A DNA stretch of 64,000 nucleotides from Prochlorococcus marinus str. MIT 9312 (GTDB lineage: Bacteria; Cyanobacteriota; Cyanobacteriia; PCC-6307; Cyanobiaceae): NCBI RefSeq assembly GCF_000012645.1, contig NC_007577.1:62001-126000 (forward strand), in the 5' to 3' direction. The position numbers and the translations under genes are program-made. The notes beneath the pieces are model-generated. The model did not search any database, was not told the DNA's origin, and worked only from the letters and a program-made list of their open reading frames with translations. This document shows positions 45,562 through 54,056 of the stretch, one piece after another; position 1 is the stretch's first letter, and every line of letters starts with the position of its first letter.

Positions 45562-46977
45562 ATGAGAGTTATAAACGGAATGCCGTTTGAATTTTTTAAT
45601 TTTTTAAAGTTTGTGAAACAAAATAATCTAAATGTTAAAGAAAAAAAATTCTCTAAAGTTGCTTTTAGTCATGTTGGTTGTGAGAAAAATCTAGTCGATA
45701 CTCAACATATGCAAGGCTTATTAGATAAAGATGGTTATGAAGTTGAAAGTAATATAAACGATGCAAATATTGTTGTTGTCAATACTTGTAGTTTTATTGA
45801 AACAGCTAGAGAAGAATCAATTAGGAAAATTCTAGAATACACAAATCAAGGAAAAGAAGTAATTGTTGCAGGCTGTATGGCTCAGCATTTTAAAGAAGAA
45901 CTTCTAAAAGAAATACCCGAAATAAAAGGTTTGGTTGGAACTGGAGATTATCAAAAGATAGCCAAGGTTTTAGATAGAGTAGAAAAAGGGGAAATCGTTA
46001 ATGAAGTTTCAAAAATACCTGAATTTATTGCAGATGAGGAAATACCTCGTTTTGTAGATAAAAACAAATTCGTTGCTTATCTTCGTATTGCTGAAGGCTG
46101 CAACTATAATTGCGCTTTTTGTATTATTCCTAAGTTGAGAGGTCCTCAAAGAAGTAGGACAATAGAATCTATAGTTTCAGAAGCCAAAAGTCTTGCAAAG
46201 CAGGGTATTAAAGAAATCATATTAATTAGTCAAATTACAACTAATTACGGAAAAGATATTTATGGAAAACCATCATTAGCCAAACTTTTGAATGAGCTTT
46301 CTAAAGTTCCAATTCCTTGGATAAGGATACATTATGCGTATCCAACGGGTTTAACTGATGAAGTTATTAGAGCTTTCAAAGATTCAAAGAATATAGTGCC
46401 TTACTTTGATTTGCCACTTCAACATAGTCATCCAGATGTGTTGAAGAGTATGAACAGACCTTGGCAGGCTTCTTTGAATGAATCAATTTTGGAGAAAATT
46501 AGAGAAGAAATTCCATCTGCTGTATTAAGAACTAGTCTCATTGTTGGTTTCCCAGGAGAAAAAAAAGAACATTTTGAACATCTTCTCGAATTTTTGGATA
46601 GGCACAAATTTGATCATGTGGGAGTGTTTATTTTTTCTCCTGAGGAAGGAACTGCAGCTTTTGATTTACCAAATAAAGTATCCCCAGAGGTTGCAGCGGC
46701 AAGAAAAGATAACGTTATTTCAGTGCAGCAAAATATCTCTAAAGATAAAAATCAGTCATATGTTGGCTCAAAAATGAAGATTTTGGTGGAAAAAATATCA
46801 GATAATAACGAATTAATAGGTCGGTCCTACAATTTCGCGCCTGAAATTGACGGAAATGTGATTTTATCTATTAGTGCTAATAATTATTTGAGAAATTATA
46901 TTGGTAAATTTGTTGAAGCAAATATTTCTTTTGCGGATGAATATGATTTGTATGGAGAGACTATTAAAATTTTGTAG
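45562..46977 (+). CDS. rimO: Ribosomal protein S12 methylthiotransferase
   Basis: Radical-SAM enzyme that methylthiolates the S12 aspartate. From the ATG at 45562 it has 471 residues, but the family-like sequence begins only at ~residue 31 ([20 protein letters not shown]), and an in-frame GTG at 45613 would give a more typical length. The N-terminal MTTase cysteines include VGCEKN, NTCSFIE and AGCMAQ; the SAM cluster is [20 protein letters not shown] (Cys ~180, 184, 187). A TRAM domain closes the C-terminus. The NLVD phrase marks RimO rather than MiaB. Confidence 0.95.
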   Translation: MRVINGMPFEFFNFLKFVKQNNLNVKEKKFSKVAFSHVGCEKNLVDTQHMQGLLDKDGYEVESNINDANIVVVNTCSFIETAREESIRKILEYTNQGKEVIVAGCMAQHFKEELLKEIPEIKGLVGTGDYQKIAKVLDRVEKGEIVNEVSKIPEFIADEEIPRFVDKNKFVAYLRIAEGCNYNCAFCIIPKLRGPQRSRTIESIVSEAKSLAKQGIKEIILISQITTNYGKDIYGKPSLAKLLNELSKVPIPWIRIHYAYPTGLTDEVIRAFKDSKNIVPYFDLPLQHSHPDVLKSMNRPWQASLNESILEKIREEIPSAVLRTSLIVGFPGEKKEHFEHLLEFLDRHKFDHVGVFIFSPEEGTAAFDLPNKVSPEVAAARKDNVISVQQNISKDKNQSYVGSKMKILVEKISDNNELIGRSYNFAPEIDGNVILSISANNYLRNYIGKFVEANISFADEYDLYGETIKIL

Positions 46978-46982
46978 TTTTT

Positions 46983-47075
46983 TTAAATTAATTTAACTGC
47001 TCTTAAGAGCTTATCTAATGCGAAAGCAGCTCCAAAACCAAAACCAATAAATGCAAAATAGAAAATGATGTTCAT
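46983..47075 (-). CDS. petL: Cytochrome b6f subunit PetL candidate
   Basis: A 30-codon frame on the complementary strand, ATG to TAA, encodes one hydrophobic helix (residues ~3-20) and a C-terminus LLRAVKLI. PetL proteins are about 31-32 residues with a single transmembrane helix and a C-terminal Leu-Arg-x-x-Lys-Leu/Ile ending, so size and tail fit. PetL stabilises the cytochrome b6f complex. The gene lies tail-to-tail with rimO (5 bp) and 64 bp downstream of the DUF4346 gene, both leftward. Assignment rests on pattern at a very short length. Confidence 0.6.
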   Translation of the reverse strand: MNIIFYFAFIGFGFGAAFALDKLLRAVKLI

Positions 47076-47139
47076 TAATTTTTTTATTTTTATTTAATTT
47101 AACATCAGATGAAAAGATTAGATTTTTTCGTTTAATTTC

Positions 47140-47526
47140 TTAATCTTGGATATAAGGTAATTTTTTGTATAAACATTCTTCTGCTTTTTGTAGTTCCCTT
47201 CCTAAATATAGAGCATGATCGAATTTGGTTATTAAGTCATTTCTTTCTTCAGTGATCAATATTCCAAGTTGTTTCGCACTAATACCTTCAAAAACTTCAT
47301 TACTAACTCTTTTATTTTGAGAGTCGCATTTAATTGGTTCATTTGTTTCTGGGTCAAGCGCATATCCGTCATCATTAATATTATTTAGAAAGTGCTCTAA
47401 AATTATTTTATTTTCTTCTAAATCTACTTTTATAATAAAATAACCGTTTGGATCTAAGTCTATATATCGGTTGGATAGATTATTATCAATCTTTATTTTT
47501 TCATCGAAACTTTTACTAGAATCCAT
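47140..47526 (-). CDS. DUF4346 domain protein
   Basis: A 128-residue protein. The central block YIDLDPNGYFIIKVDLEENK, then ALDPETNEPIKCD and ALYLGRELQKAEECLYK, matches DUF4346, a cyanobacterial domain found alone or attached to larger proteins. The C-terminal LPYIQD is also familiar. No signal or membrane helix is present. The function is not known. It lies between petL and the FemAB-like gene on the same strand but with 61 bp to the next upstream gene, so it could have its own promoter. Confidence 0.88.
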   Translation of the reverse strand: MDSSKSFDEKIKIDNNLSNRYIDLDPNGYFIIKVDLEENKIILEHFLNNINDDGYALDPETNEPIKCDSQNKRVSNEVFEGISAKQLGILITEERNDLITKFDHALYLGRELQKAEECLYKKLPYIQD

Positions 47527-47587
47527 TCTTAGAAGTTAATAAAAAACTATATTACTAATATAATCTTTGTGACAGCCAAATAATTTT

Positions 47588-48742
47588 TTATTTGAAGGGT
47601 ATAGATTTGTTTTCAAAATCAATTTCCATTTCGGTTTGTTTATTAACTTCATTTAGCCAAGGATAAATTATATTTCCCATATTTTTGTCAAACCACTTAT
47701 GCAAGCTAATGGTGTTTTTTGCAAAGAATCCCCTCCGCCTTTTATGTTTACCACCCGCTCCTGGATCAAACAAATGGATACTATTTTTTATTGCCCATTC
47801 AATTGGCTGGTAGTAGCATAATTCAAAATGTAAATTAGATATTTCTTCTTGACTACCCCAATATCTACCCCATAAGTTGTTTTTATTTTTAACGCACATC
47901 GACATAGCAAAAATATCCTTTGAATCATTTCTTGATGCGCTAAAAAGTAAAAGATTTTTTTTATTATCAACAATTTTTTCGAAAAATGTAGATGTCAGAT
48001 ATTTACTTCCCCAGACTCCCCATCTTAAACAATGCTGTTCATAAAAATTATGCATTTTTTTGAGGATTTCTTGGTTGATATCATCTTCATCAAGAATTTC
48101 TACTTTAATATCTTGTTTAGTAATTGATTTCCTCTCTTTTTTTATATTTTTTCTCTGATTAGAGTTAAATCTAGAAAGAAAATCATCAAACGTTTTTTCT
48201 CCATTACTCCTCCATTCACTGCTGGAATTTATCCATTCATGGTATCCCAAAGATTTAAGATGTGTGCCCCAATTTTCATCAATATATAAAAAATTACAAC
48301 TTAAAATTTTGTTTGTAATCGCAAAGCTTTCGATATGGTTTATAAGTAAATTTGTAATTTCTTTCTTATCTTTATTTTTTTTATAAAGAAATTGATATCC
48401 ATTTACAGGACTATAAGGACTCATTCCAATTAATTTAGGGTAATAATTTAAATTCAGCTCTTGAGCCAATCTTGCAAATGATTGGTCAAAAATGAATTCT
48501 CCATAGCTATGATTTTTTAAAAAAAGTGGAGCAATTCCTAATATTTCTTCATTTTTATAAGCAACAAAATAAAGAGGCTGCCAACCAGTTTCTCTCGAAA
48601 CACTTTTTGATATTTCAAGGTTTTTAAGCCAAGTCCATTCATAAAATGGATTATTGATTTCATTTGCTAATTCATTCCATATCTCTTTGGAGATTTCTTT
48701 AATTGACAATTTGACTTCAACTTTATGTATTTTTTGGTTCAT
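47588..48742 (-). CDS. FemAB-like / GNAT-fold protein (DUF482)
   Basis: A 384-residue protein of the DUF482 (peptidoglycan-biosynthesis FemAB-like) family. Seen: N-terminal NPFYEWTWLKNLEISKSV, the core FLSRFNSNQRKNIKKERKSI (the R-x-x-x-R-K basic helix), the stretch HCLRWGVWGSKYLT, then GRYWGSQEEISNLHFELCYY and the C-terminal FDPGAGGKHKRRRGF. The double GNAT fold would transfer an acyl or aminoacyl group, but no substrate is known for this subfamily. It is the last gene of a leftward unit with the RibD-C and PTPS genes. Confidence 0.87.
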   Translation of the reverse strand: MNQKIHKVEVKLSIKEISKEIWNELANEINNPFYEWTWLKNLEISKSVSRETGWQPLYFVAYKNEEILGIAPLFLKNHSYGEFIFDQSFARLAQELNLNYYPKLIGMSPYSPVNGYQFLYKKNKDKKEITNLLINHIESFAITNKILSCNFLYIDENWGTHLKSLGYHEWINSSSEWRSNGEKTFDDFLSRFNSNQRKNIKKERKSITKQDIKVEILDEDDINQEILKKMHNFYEQHCLRWGVWGSKYLTSTFFEKIVDNKKNLLLFSASRNDSKDIFAMSMCVKNKNNLWGRYWGSQEEISNLHFELCYYQPIEWAIKNSIHLFDPGAGGKHKRRRGFFAKNTISLHKWFDKNMGNIIYPWLNEVNKQTEMEIDFENKSIPFK

Positions 48743-48759
48743 TTATTATTGAATCTATT

Positions 48760-49410
48760 TCAAATTTTTTTGTAATGCACATGGATTTCATTATGCATTA
48801 AATTTTTAATTGATTTTATTTCCCATAGTCTTTTGAGATTAAAAATCTCATTTGTTTGTTTTGGAGGGATCCATGTATATCTACCTCCAATAATTCGTGG
48901 AATTATTGTAATTTTTATATCTGTTATTAGATCCTCTTTTATAAATGAATTTATAAGTTTTGCACCTCCTAAAAGAGCTAGATCATTTATCCCTTGCTTT
49001 TTGAGTGAAATTAAAGTTTTCCCCCATGAATGTTCGAAAAAGAGTTGTTTCTCGAAGTCATTCTTCGACAAATTATCAACTTTACTTGAGCTTATTAGCC
49101 ATCTTCTAATTGGTTGACGAAAGTATTTCCAATTACTATTAAATTTTTTGCTATTTGAAGCAACTATAGAAATTGGTTGGCTTTTTGATATTTTTACTTC
49201 GTTATTATCATTGAGATTTTTAATTAGGTAAGTTGATTGATGAGCTAATAAAGTACCTAAACCGAAAATGGTGGCGTCAACCATTGATAAGTTTTGATTT
49301 AACATTTTTTTATCTTCTTCGCTTCCAAGATGCGATTCTCCACCTTCAGGAAATGCAATTCTTCCATCAAGACTAGATGCTATAACAATTATTACTCTTG
49401 GGATACTCAA
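48760..49410 (-). CDS. RibD C-terminal-type reductase
   Basis: A 216-residue stand-alone RibD-C (bacterial DHFR-like) domain: N-terminal PRVIIVIASSLDGRIAFPEG, then MVDATIFGLGTLLAHQSTYL, and the C-terminal ITIIPRIIGGRY. RibD-C proteins reduce the pyrimidine intermediate of riboflavin synthesis with NADPH, but solitary copies may also reduce dihydropteridines. No deaminase domain is attached. It starts 4 bp inside the end of the upstream PTPS gene, so both are one transcript; the FemAB-like gene follows by 17 bp. Confidence 0.88.
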   Translation of the reverse strand: MSIPRVIIVIASSLDGRIAFPEGGESHLGSEEDKKMLNQNLSMVDATIFGLGTLLAHQSTYLIKNLNDNNEVKISKSQPISIVASNSKKFNSNWKYFRQPIRRWLISSSKVDNLSKNDFEKQLFFEHSWGKTLISLKKQGINDLALLGGAKLINSFIKEDLITDIKITIIPRIIGGRYTWIPPKQTNEIFNLKRLWEIKSIKNLMHNEIHVHYKKI

Positions 49411-50333
49411 GTTTGTGTGACTAAACTATTTTCAAATTTCAACTGCAATGAATTGGTTAACTTTTGATCAACATAAATTTCTGCAGCATTATTTGGGCTC
49501 TCTTGGAGTCTTATTTTGTGTAATGTTGCACCAAGGTTATGTATTGGTTTTTTAAGAATGTCAGAAATATATAAAGCTATATTTTCAGCAGTTGGAACAC
49601 AACTATGGAAAAATTCGATATCTTTATTGAGAAAAGTATGATCTAGTTGTTCAACAACCAAATCATTAATTATCTCTTGGAGGGCAGATAAGTCGCAAAC
49701 CATTCCTGTTCTTTTATCAATGTCTCCTTTTACAGTTATATCGACAAGATAGTTGTGACCATGTCCATTAACTCTGGCACATTTCCCATAGATTTTTTTA
49801 TTTTCATCAAATGATATCTCTTCTTTTGCAAGTCTATGAGCGGCTGCAAAATGAGTTTGTACTGTTAAAAATGCTTCCATGTTTTTTCCAAAATAATCTG
49901 CCCATAAATTTGGGTTTTCATAAAGCCTTAGACTTGTAAGAGGTAAATCATCCTTTAGACGACTCCAAATGACCTTTACTAATGCTTCAGTTGTGGGAAG
50001 TAAACCCTCTTGATTATTAACATTAAATTCAGGCCAGACATCATTTAAAAAACGAAAATCTAATTGTCCAGTAACCTTATCTTTAATAGAGTGTTTTACA
50101 TCAGAGAGATTAAGTACCATTCCATCAGAGTCTAGTTCTCCACCCATTGAAACAATAAGTTCATAATTATGACCATGACCTGGTGCAATACTGCACTTTC
50201 CAAAAAGAGATAAATTTTCTTCTGGGCTTTTTTCAGGAAGCCAATAACGGTGACTAGAACTAAAGCAGGCACGCCGAGTTATGACGCATTCACGTCCTTT
50301 TCCATGTAATGGTTTGGATTGTGTAGAAGTCAT
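49407..50333 (-). CDS. Tandem 6-pyruvoyl-tetrahydropterin synthase / QueD-like protein
   Basis: A 308-residue protein made of two PTPS domains. First (~15-145): FSSSHRYW, GKCSIAPGHGHNYEL, and LDFRFLND. Second (~150-295): HFAAAHRL, GKCARVNGHGHNYLVD, EQLDHTFLNKD and SCVPTAENIA. Both have the three zinc-binding histidines and the nearby Cys. In the first, the LDH catalytic histidine is replaced (LDF), so the second half is the more likely active unit. QueD-type enzymes make 6-carboxy-tetrahydropterin for queuosine; other PTPS enzymes serve pterins or folate. It starts divergent from aroK (50 bp). Confidence 0.92.
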   Translation of the reverse strand: MTSTQSKPLHGKGRECVITRRACFSSSHRYWLPEKSPEENLSLFGKCSIAPGHGHNYELIVSMGGELDSDGMVLNLSDVKHSIKDKVTGQLDFRFLNDVWPEFNVNNQEGLLPTTEALVKVIWSRLKDDLPLTSLRLYENPNLWADYFGKNMEAFLTVQTHFAAAHRLAKEEISFDENKKIYGKCARVNGHGHNYLVDITVKGDIDKRTGMVCDLSALQEIINDLVVEQLDHTFLNKDIEFFHSCVPTAENIALYISDILKKPIHNLGATLHKIRLQESPNNAAEIYVDQKLTNSLQLKFENSLVTQT

Positions 50334-50383
50334 ACCTGTCTGCGATAATACTATCTTAAGGTTTTAAATACGCTTTTGTCTTT

Positions 50384-50941
50384 ATGGAACAATCCATTAT
50401 CGAAAAAACAGTTAAGGTTATCAAGGGTAGAAGCATATTTTTAATCGGTATGATGGGTTGTGGTAAGTCACAAACTGGTTTGAAACTGGCTGAATTATTG
50501 AAGTATAAATACATTGATTTAGATTCATTAATAGAGAAGTTGGCCAAAAAATCTATCAATCAAATTTTTAACGATGAAGGAGAAGATAATTTTCGTGAAT
50601 TAGAAACAAGCTGCCTTAAAGAAACTATCAAAATTCCTTCATTAGTAATATCAACTGGTGGAGGGATAGTTACTAAATCCGAAAACTGGGGAATATTAAG
50701 ACAGGGAATAATTGCTTGGATAGATCTCGACAAAGATATCGCAATTGAGAGATTGAAAAATGAAATTGAAAACAGGCCATTACTTCAGGGAAAGAATCTA
50801 AATGATTTATATATGAGTATTTTAAAATCCAGAGAAAATTTATATTCTCAAGCCGATTTAAGAATTCAAGTAAAAAATGAAAATATTGAAGAAGTTGCTA
50901 TAAAAATAATCAATGCGATGCATAAAGAAATAAATAATTAA
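50384..50941 (+). CDS. aroK: Shikimate kinase
   Basis: A 185-residue kinase of the chorismate pathway, phosphorylating shikimate at the 3-hydroxyl. Walker A is GMMGCGKSQTG (~25-34), with Gln where Thr is usual. The shikimate-binding Asp of DLDSLIEK (~45), the RELE motif (NFRELET) and the SxGGG loop (VISTGGGIV) are conserved, and ENRPLLQG is the lid Arg region. The start is ATG with ~14 residues before the kinase core. It is convergent with the CRR7-type gene (4-bp overlap). Confidence 0.95.
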   Translation: MEQSIIEKTVKVIKGRSIFLIGMMGCGKSQTGLKLAELLKYKYIDLDSLIEKLAKKSINQIFNDEGEDNFRELETSCLKETIKIPSLVISTGGGIVTKSENWGILRQGIIAWIDLDKDIAIERLKNEIENRPLLQGKNLNDLYMSILKSRENLYSQADLRIQVKNENIEEVAIKIINAMHKEINN

Positions 50942-51195
50942 TCTGGTTCAATTCTCACCGCAAACCATTTAATAACGTATCCTAACTTTATTTCTAATTC
51001 ATAAGTGCTTTCCAATAATTCTTCAAAAAATTCCTGATCAGGATCTTCTATATTTTGATATATTGTTTGTGTCTCAGTCTTACTAAGCCAATTCTTTAAC
51101 CATAAAATTGCTTCTTGCTTTGATACTATTTTTTCTTTTGAATCTGGCTCTAATAATACATAATGATCTGATGCTCTTATTAGTGGATTTGACAT
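50938..51195 (-). CDS. CRR7-type protein (chlororespiratory reduction 7)
   Basis: An 85-residue protein: SDHYVLLEPDSKEKIVSKQE in the first half and STYELEIKLGYVIKWFAVRIEPD at the end match the CRR7 family (Pfam DUF3571), which supports assembly or stability of the photosynthetic NDH-1 complex in plants and cyanobacteria. Its ATG overlaps the ATG of the divergent 51194 gene within the palindrome CATG. Another NDH-1 gene, ndhO, is at 59385 but not linked to it. Confidence 0.85.
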   Translation of the reverse strand: MSNPLIRASDHYVLLEPDSKEKIVSKQEAILWLKNWLSKTETQTIYQNIEDPDQEFFEELLESTYELEIKLGYVIKWFAVRIEPD

Positions 51196-51904
51196 GATTA
51201 AAATTCTTCTTGGATTAATTCTGTGCTTGACTTTTCAAGGAATTTTTTTAGAAAGTTCTTTTGCTTTATATGATTCTAACGTACGAGAGTTGTTGGAAAA
51301 TCGGTTAAATCAATGGCCAGAAATATATTTACCAATTTTTAAATTATCAGATACTTCTAAAGATTTAACTTATCCAAAATGGTTTGAGGGAAGTTGGCTT
51401 GTTACCTCTCAAGATATAATTAATGATTTAGAAGAGCCAGTGATTTATAAAGTGAATTTCTTTAAGAATGATTCAGATTTAATTGTTGGTAATCGTGCAA
51501 AAAATTCTGAGTCTATTGGAAAAGCAATATTTGGTGACAGCTTAATCAAGGTTGTAAATGATCCCCAATCAATTAATAATCAAATTACTTATTTAAAAGA
51601 TGATTTATATATTGATTCAAGAATTACAGGGAGAAATCAGATCAAAGATGATGATATTTTTTTCGCAGATGAGCTAGTTATTCAAACAGCGCATAAACCA
51701 GGCGCTTCAAGGATAAATCAAGTCGAGACTATTAGTAAATTTCAAAAATGTTCCGAAGAAATATTGGAAGTTAATAATTCAAATAAACCAGCAATTTGCG
51801 GAGTGCAATATGTTGCTTCTTATGGTTCAAAAGTTGGTGATCCTTCAGTCCATGCTATAAAAACAAATAAATATAAATTGACTTTTGAATTTATTGAGAG
51901 TTAG
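51194..51904 (+). CDS. DUF6816-like exported protein
   Basis: A 236-residue protein with a signal peptide (IKILLGLILCLTFQGIFLES, ~2-21, cleavage near SSFA). The mature part begins YDSNVRELLENRLNQWPEIY and contains YPKWFEGSWLVTSQ, VGNRAKNSESIGKA and DELVIQTAHKPGASRINQVE. I associate this plan with the DUF6816 family of cyanobacteria and plastids, possibly lumenal. Function unknown. Start codon overlaps the start of the divergent CRR7-type gene; end overlaps the convergent GST gene by 14 bp. Confidence 0.78.
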   Translation: MIKILLGLILCLTFQGIFLESSFALYDSNVRELLENRLNQWPEIYLPIFKLSDTSKDLTYPKWFEGSWLVTSQDIINDLEEPVIYKVNFFKNDSDLIVGNRAKNSESIGKAIFGDSLIKVVNDPQSINNQITYLKDDLYIDSRITGRNQIKDDDIFFADELVIQTAHKPGASRINQVETISKFQKCSEEILEVNNSNKPAICGVQYVASYGSKVGDPSVHAIKTNKYKLTFEFIES

Positions 51905-52616
51905 CACTGAAAAGATATTCTTCTAGATTATTCCTCCATATGAAAAGATTTTCTAGATAAGGGTTATTTATGTATTCTTGACTTCCTTCTCCTGAAAGAA
52001 TTGGCCCTGCTGACTTTGGGAATTTAAGAAGGGATAATTGAGCTGCAATTGAAATATCTGCAATTGATAAACTATCTCCAACTAAATATTTTTTGTTGAT
52101 CAACGATTTAGATAAAGCTTCTAGTAATTTTTGGAGTTCTAAATTATCTTTAGAAGACAAAACTACATTAGAGATTTTACTAAGATTTTTAAAAGGTAAT
52201 TTATCAAAAATACTTTTAACTGAAGAAGGTATTTCATCTGGAAGTAATGCAGCTCTTAGCTGTGGATTCTCTATCGCAGATTTTATTAAAGTTTTTCTAC
52301 AAGTTGTAGCCATTGTAGTATCTGCCCAGTCTTCAATTAGTTTGCATTGCGCAAATAATATTGGGTCTTCAGGAAAGAGTTGATTGTTATCATTTTTTTT
52401 ATCTATATATTCGCAAATATTTGAAGAGTCATTAATAATTTGATCATTACTATCGACTATTACAGGGACTTGTTTTTGACCTGATAATTTGAAAATTGCA
52501 AATTGACCTATTCCAGGTGTTACTTCTTCCACTCGATATTGTAGTTTTTTTGCATGAAGAGCCATTCTTGTTTTTAAACAAAAAGCACTATGCCTAAATT
52601 GATATAATGTAATCAT
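51891..52616 (-). CDS. Glutathione S-transferase family protein
   Basis: A 241-residue GST fold. N-terminal thioredoxin-like domain: LYQFRHSAFCLKTRMALHAK with the Ser/Cys at the catalytic position, then KQVPVIVDSNDQIINDSSNI with the cis-Pro and the glutathione-binding Asp-Ser. C-terminal helical domain follows with NKKYLVGDSLSIADISIAAQ. Acts on unknown electrophiles or as a thiol reductase. It is divergent from the DUF751 gene (45 bp) and convergent with DUF6816 (14 bp overlap). Confidence 0.92.
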   Translation of the reverse strand: MITLYQFRHSAFCLKTRMALHAKKLQYRVEEVTPGIGQFAIFKLSGQKQVPVIVDSNDQIINDSSNICEYIDKKNDNNQLFPEDPILFAQCKLIEDWADTTMATTCRKTLIKSAIENPQLRAALLPDEIPSSVKSIFDKLPFKNLSKISNVVLSSKDNLELQKLLEALSKSLINKKYLVGDSLSIADISIAAQLSLLKFPKSAGPILSGEGSQEYINNPYLENLFIWRNNLEEYLFSANSQ

Positions 52617-52661
52617 GCTGTTTAATGTTTTTTAAAACTTAGCTAAAAAAGTAATCTATTT

Positions 52662-52880
52662 GTGGAGCTGATGGGCGAATTTTTCTCTAATGTTGCAAGA
52701 TATCCCAAGTATTTAATATCTATTATTATTGGAGGACTTGTTGCACTGCTTGAACCTTTATTCAAGAATCGATCAAATCCACTCACAATAGTAGGTTTAA
52801 TATCTTCTGTTTTAAGTGCTTTCATAACAGTCTATTTTGTCTTGCAAGCAATGACAAATCCAATAAATTTACAATCATAA
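52662..52880 (+). CDS. DUF751/Ycf33-like small membrane protein
   Basis: As drawn from GTG, 72 residues; an ATG 9 bp in (52671) would give 69. Two membrane helices are clear: YLISIIIGGLVALLEPLFKN and TIVGLISSVLSAFITVYFVL. NVARYPKYLIS at the N-terminus fits the DUF751 (Ycf33) family of cyanobacteria and plastids, function unknown. The last base of its stop codon is the first base of the rbfA start, suggesting coupling. Confidence 0.85.
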   Translation: MELMGEFFSNVARYPKYLISIIIGGLVALLEPLFKNRSNPLTIVGLISSVLSAFITVYFVLQAMTNPINLQS

Positions 52881-53272
52881 TGCCAAATAATTTCCGTCTT
52901 GCAAAAGTTTCTTCTCTTTTAAAGAAAGAAATCACCCTTATTTTGCAAAATGATTTGGAAAATGATCTTATTAGAGATTATTTCGTCAATATTTCTAAGA
53001 TTGATTTATCAGGTGATTTACAACACTGTAAAATTTACATAACTTCAACTGCTAAAGAGACAGTAAGGAAAGAGATTGTGGCAAATTTGAATACCGCTAA
53101 AAGCTTTATAAGAAATAATTTAGGAAAAAGAATAGAGATGAGAAGAGTTCCAGAGATAATTTTTAAAGAAGATATTGTTCTTGACAAAGGATTATCAGTC
53201 TTGAAACTTCTTGATGAATTAAAAAATAAACATCAAGACAAGAATTATGAGGATAAGGATGCCAATAGTTGA
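52880..53272 (+). CDS. rbfA: 30S ribosome-binding factor A
   Basis: A 130-residue KH-like protein that binds the 16S 5' region during late 30S maturation. The family pattern is present: RLAKVSSLLKKEITLILQND, then VNISKIDLSGDLQHCKIYIT and LGKRIEMRRVPEIIFKEDIV with the conserved KR-x-x-x-R-x-x-P. It follows the DUF751 gene with 1 bp overlap, and ends 26 bp inside hemD, so the three genes form a tight rightward operon. Confidence 0.97.
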   Translation: MPNNFRLAKVSSLLKKEITLILQNDLENDLIRDYFVNISKIDLSGDLQHCKIYITSTAKETVRKEIVANLNTAKSFIRNNLGKRIEMRRVPEIIFKEDIVLDKGLSVLKLLDELKNKHQDKNYEDKDANS

Positions 53273-54056
53273 TCGACCCCTTGATCAAAGAAATATAATT
53301 ATCACTCGATCAAAAGAGGGGATATTGGATATCAAAAAGATATTCACAAGCAAAGGCGCTAATATATATGAGTTTCCTGCAATAAGTATTGGAGATCCTG
53401 ATGATTTAGATCCTCTTGACGAAGCGTTAAATCAAATAAATGATTTTCATTGGATTATTTTTTCTAGTAGTAATGGGATCAAATTTGTTGATAAAAGACT
53501 TAGATATTTTCAAAGTTCATTAAAGGAGTGTTCTAAAAAAACAAAAATCGCTGTAGTCGGAGAAAAAACTGCACAAACTCTTGATGATTTTGGGATTAAG
53601 GCTGATTTCATACCCCCAGAATATGTTGCCGAAAGTTTAATTGATAATTTTCCAATATCTGGATATGGACTTCGAGTATTTTTGCCAAGAGTCCAAACAG
53701 GAGGAAGGGATCTAATTGCAGATCAATTTAGAAAGGCTGGTTCGCGTGTATTTGAGGTTGCTGCGTATGAAACTAGATGTCCGGATTCAATCCCAGAAGA
53801 GACAATTGATATTATTGTTAATCGAAAAGTCGATGCATTTATTTTCTCAAGTGGCAAAACTGTATCAAATTCTGCTGTTTTACTAGAAAAAGCCTTTGGT
53901 AAAGAATGGTTAAAATATTTAGATCAAACTAGGTTCTTAACTATTGGACCTCAAACAACAAAAATATGTAAAAAGATTTTTGGCAGAGTTGATAGTCAGG
54001 CACAAAAATATACTTTTGATGGACTACTGGATGTAGCAATTAGTATTTTTAGTTAG
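53247..54056 (+). CDS. hemD: Uroporphyrinogen-III synthase
   Basis: A 269-residue HemD-type protein that closes hydroxymethylbilane to uroporphyrinogen III, the branch point for haem, chlorophyll and sirohaem. Family features: IITRSKEGILDIKKIFTSKG, HWIIFSSSNGIKFV, VVGEKTAQTLDDFGI, FLPRVQTGGRDLIADQFRKA and VDAFIFSSGKTVSN. The sequence is diverged as usual for this enzyme, but the paired Rossmann-like domains and SSGKT motif are recognisable. The ATG lies within the end of rbfA. Convergent with the SRPBCC gene (8 bp overlap). Confidence 0.92.
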   Translation: MRIRMPIVDRPLDQRNIIITRSKEGILDIKKIFTSKGANIYEFPAISIGDPDDLDPLDEALNQINDFHWIIFSSSNGIKFVDKRLRYFQSSLKECSKKTKIAVVGEKTAQTLDDFGIKADFIPPEYVAESLIDNFPISGYGLRVFLPRVQTGGRDLIADQFRKAGSRVFEVAAYETRCPDSIPEETIDIIVNRKVDAFIFSSGKTVSNSAVLLEKAFGKEWLKYLDQTRFLTIGPQTTKICKKIFGRVDSQAQKYTFDGLLDVAISIFS

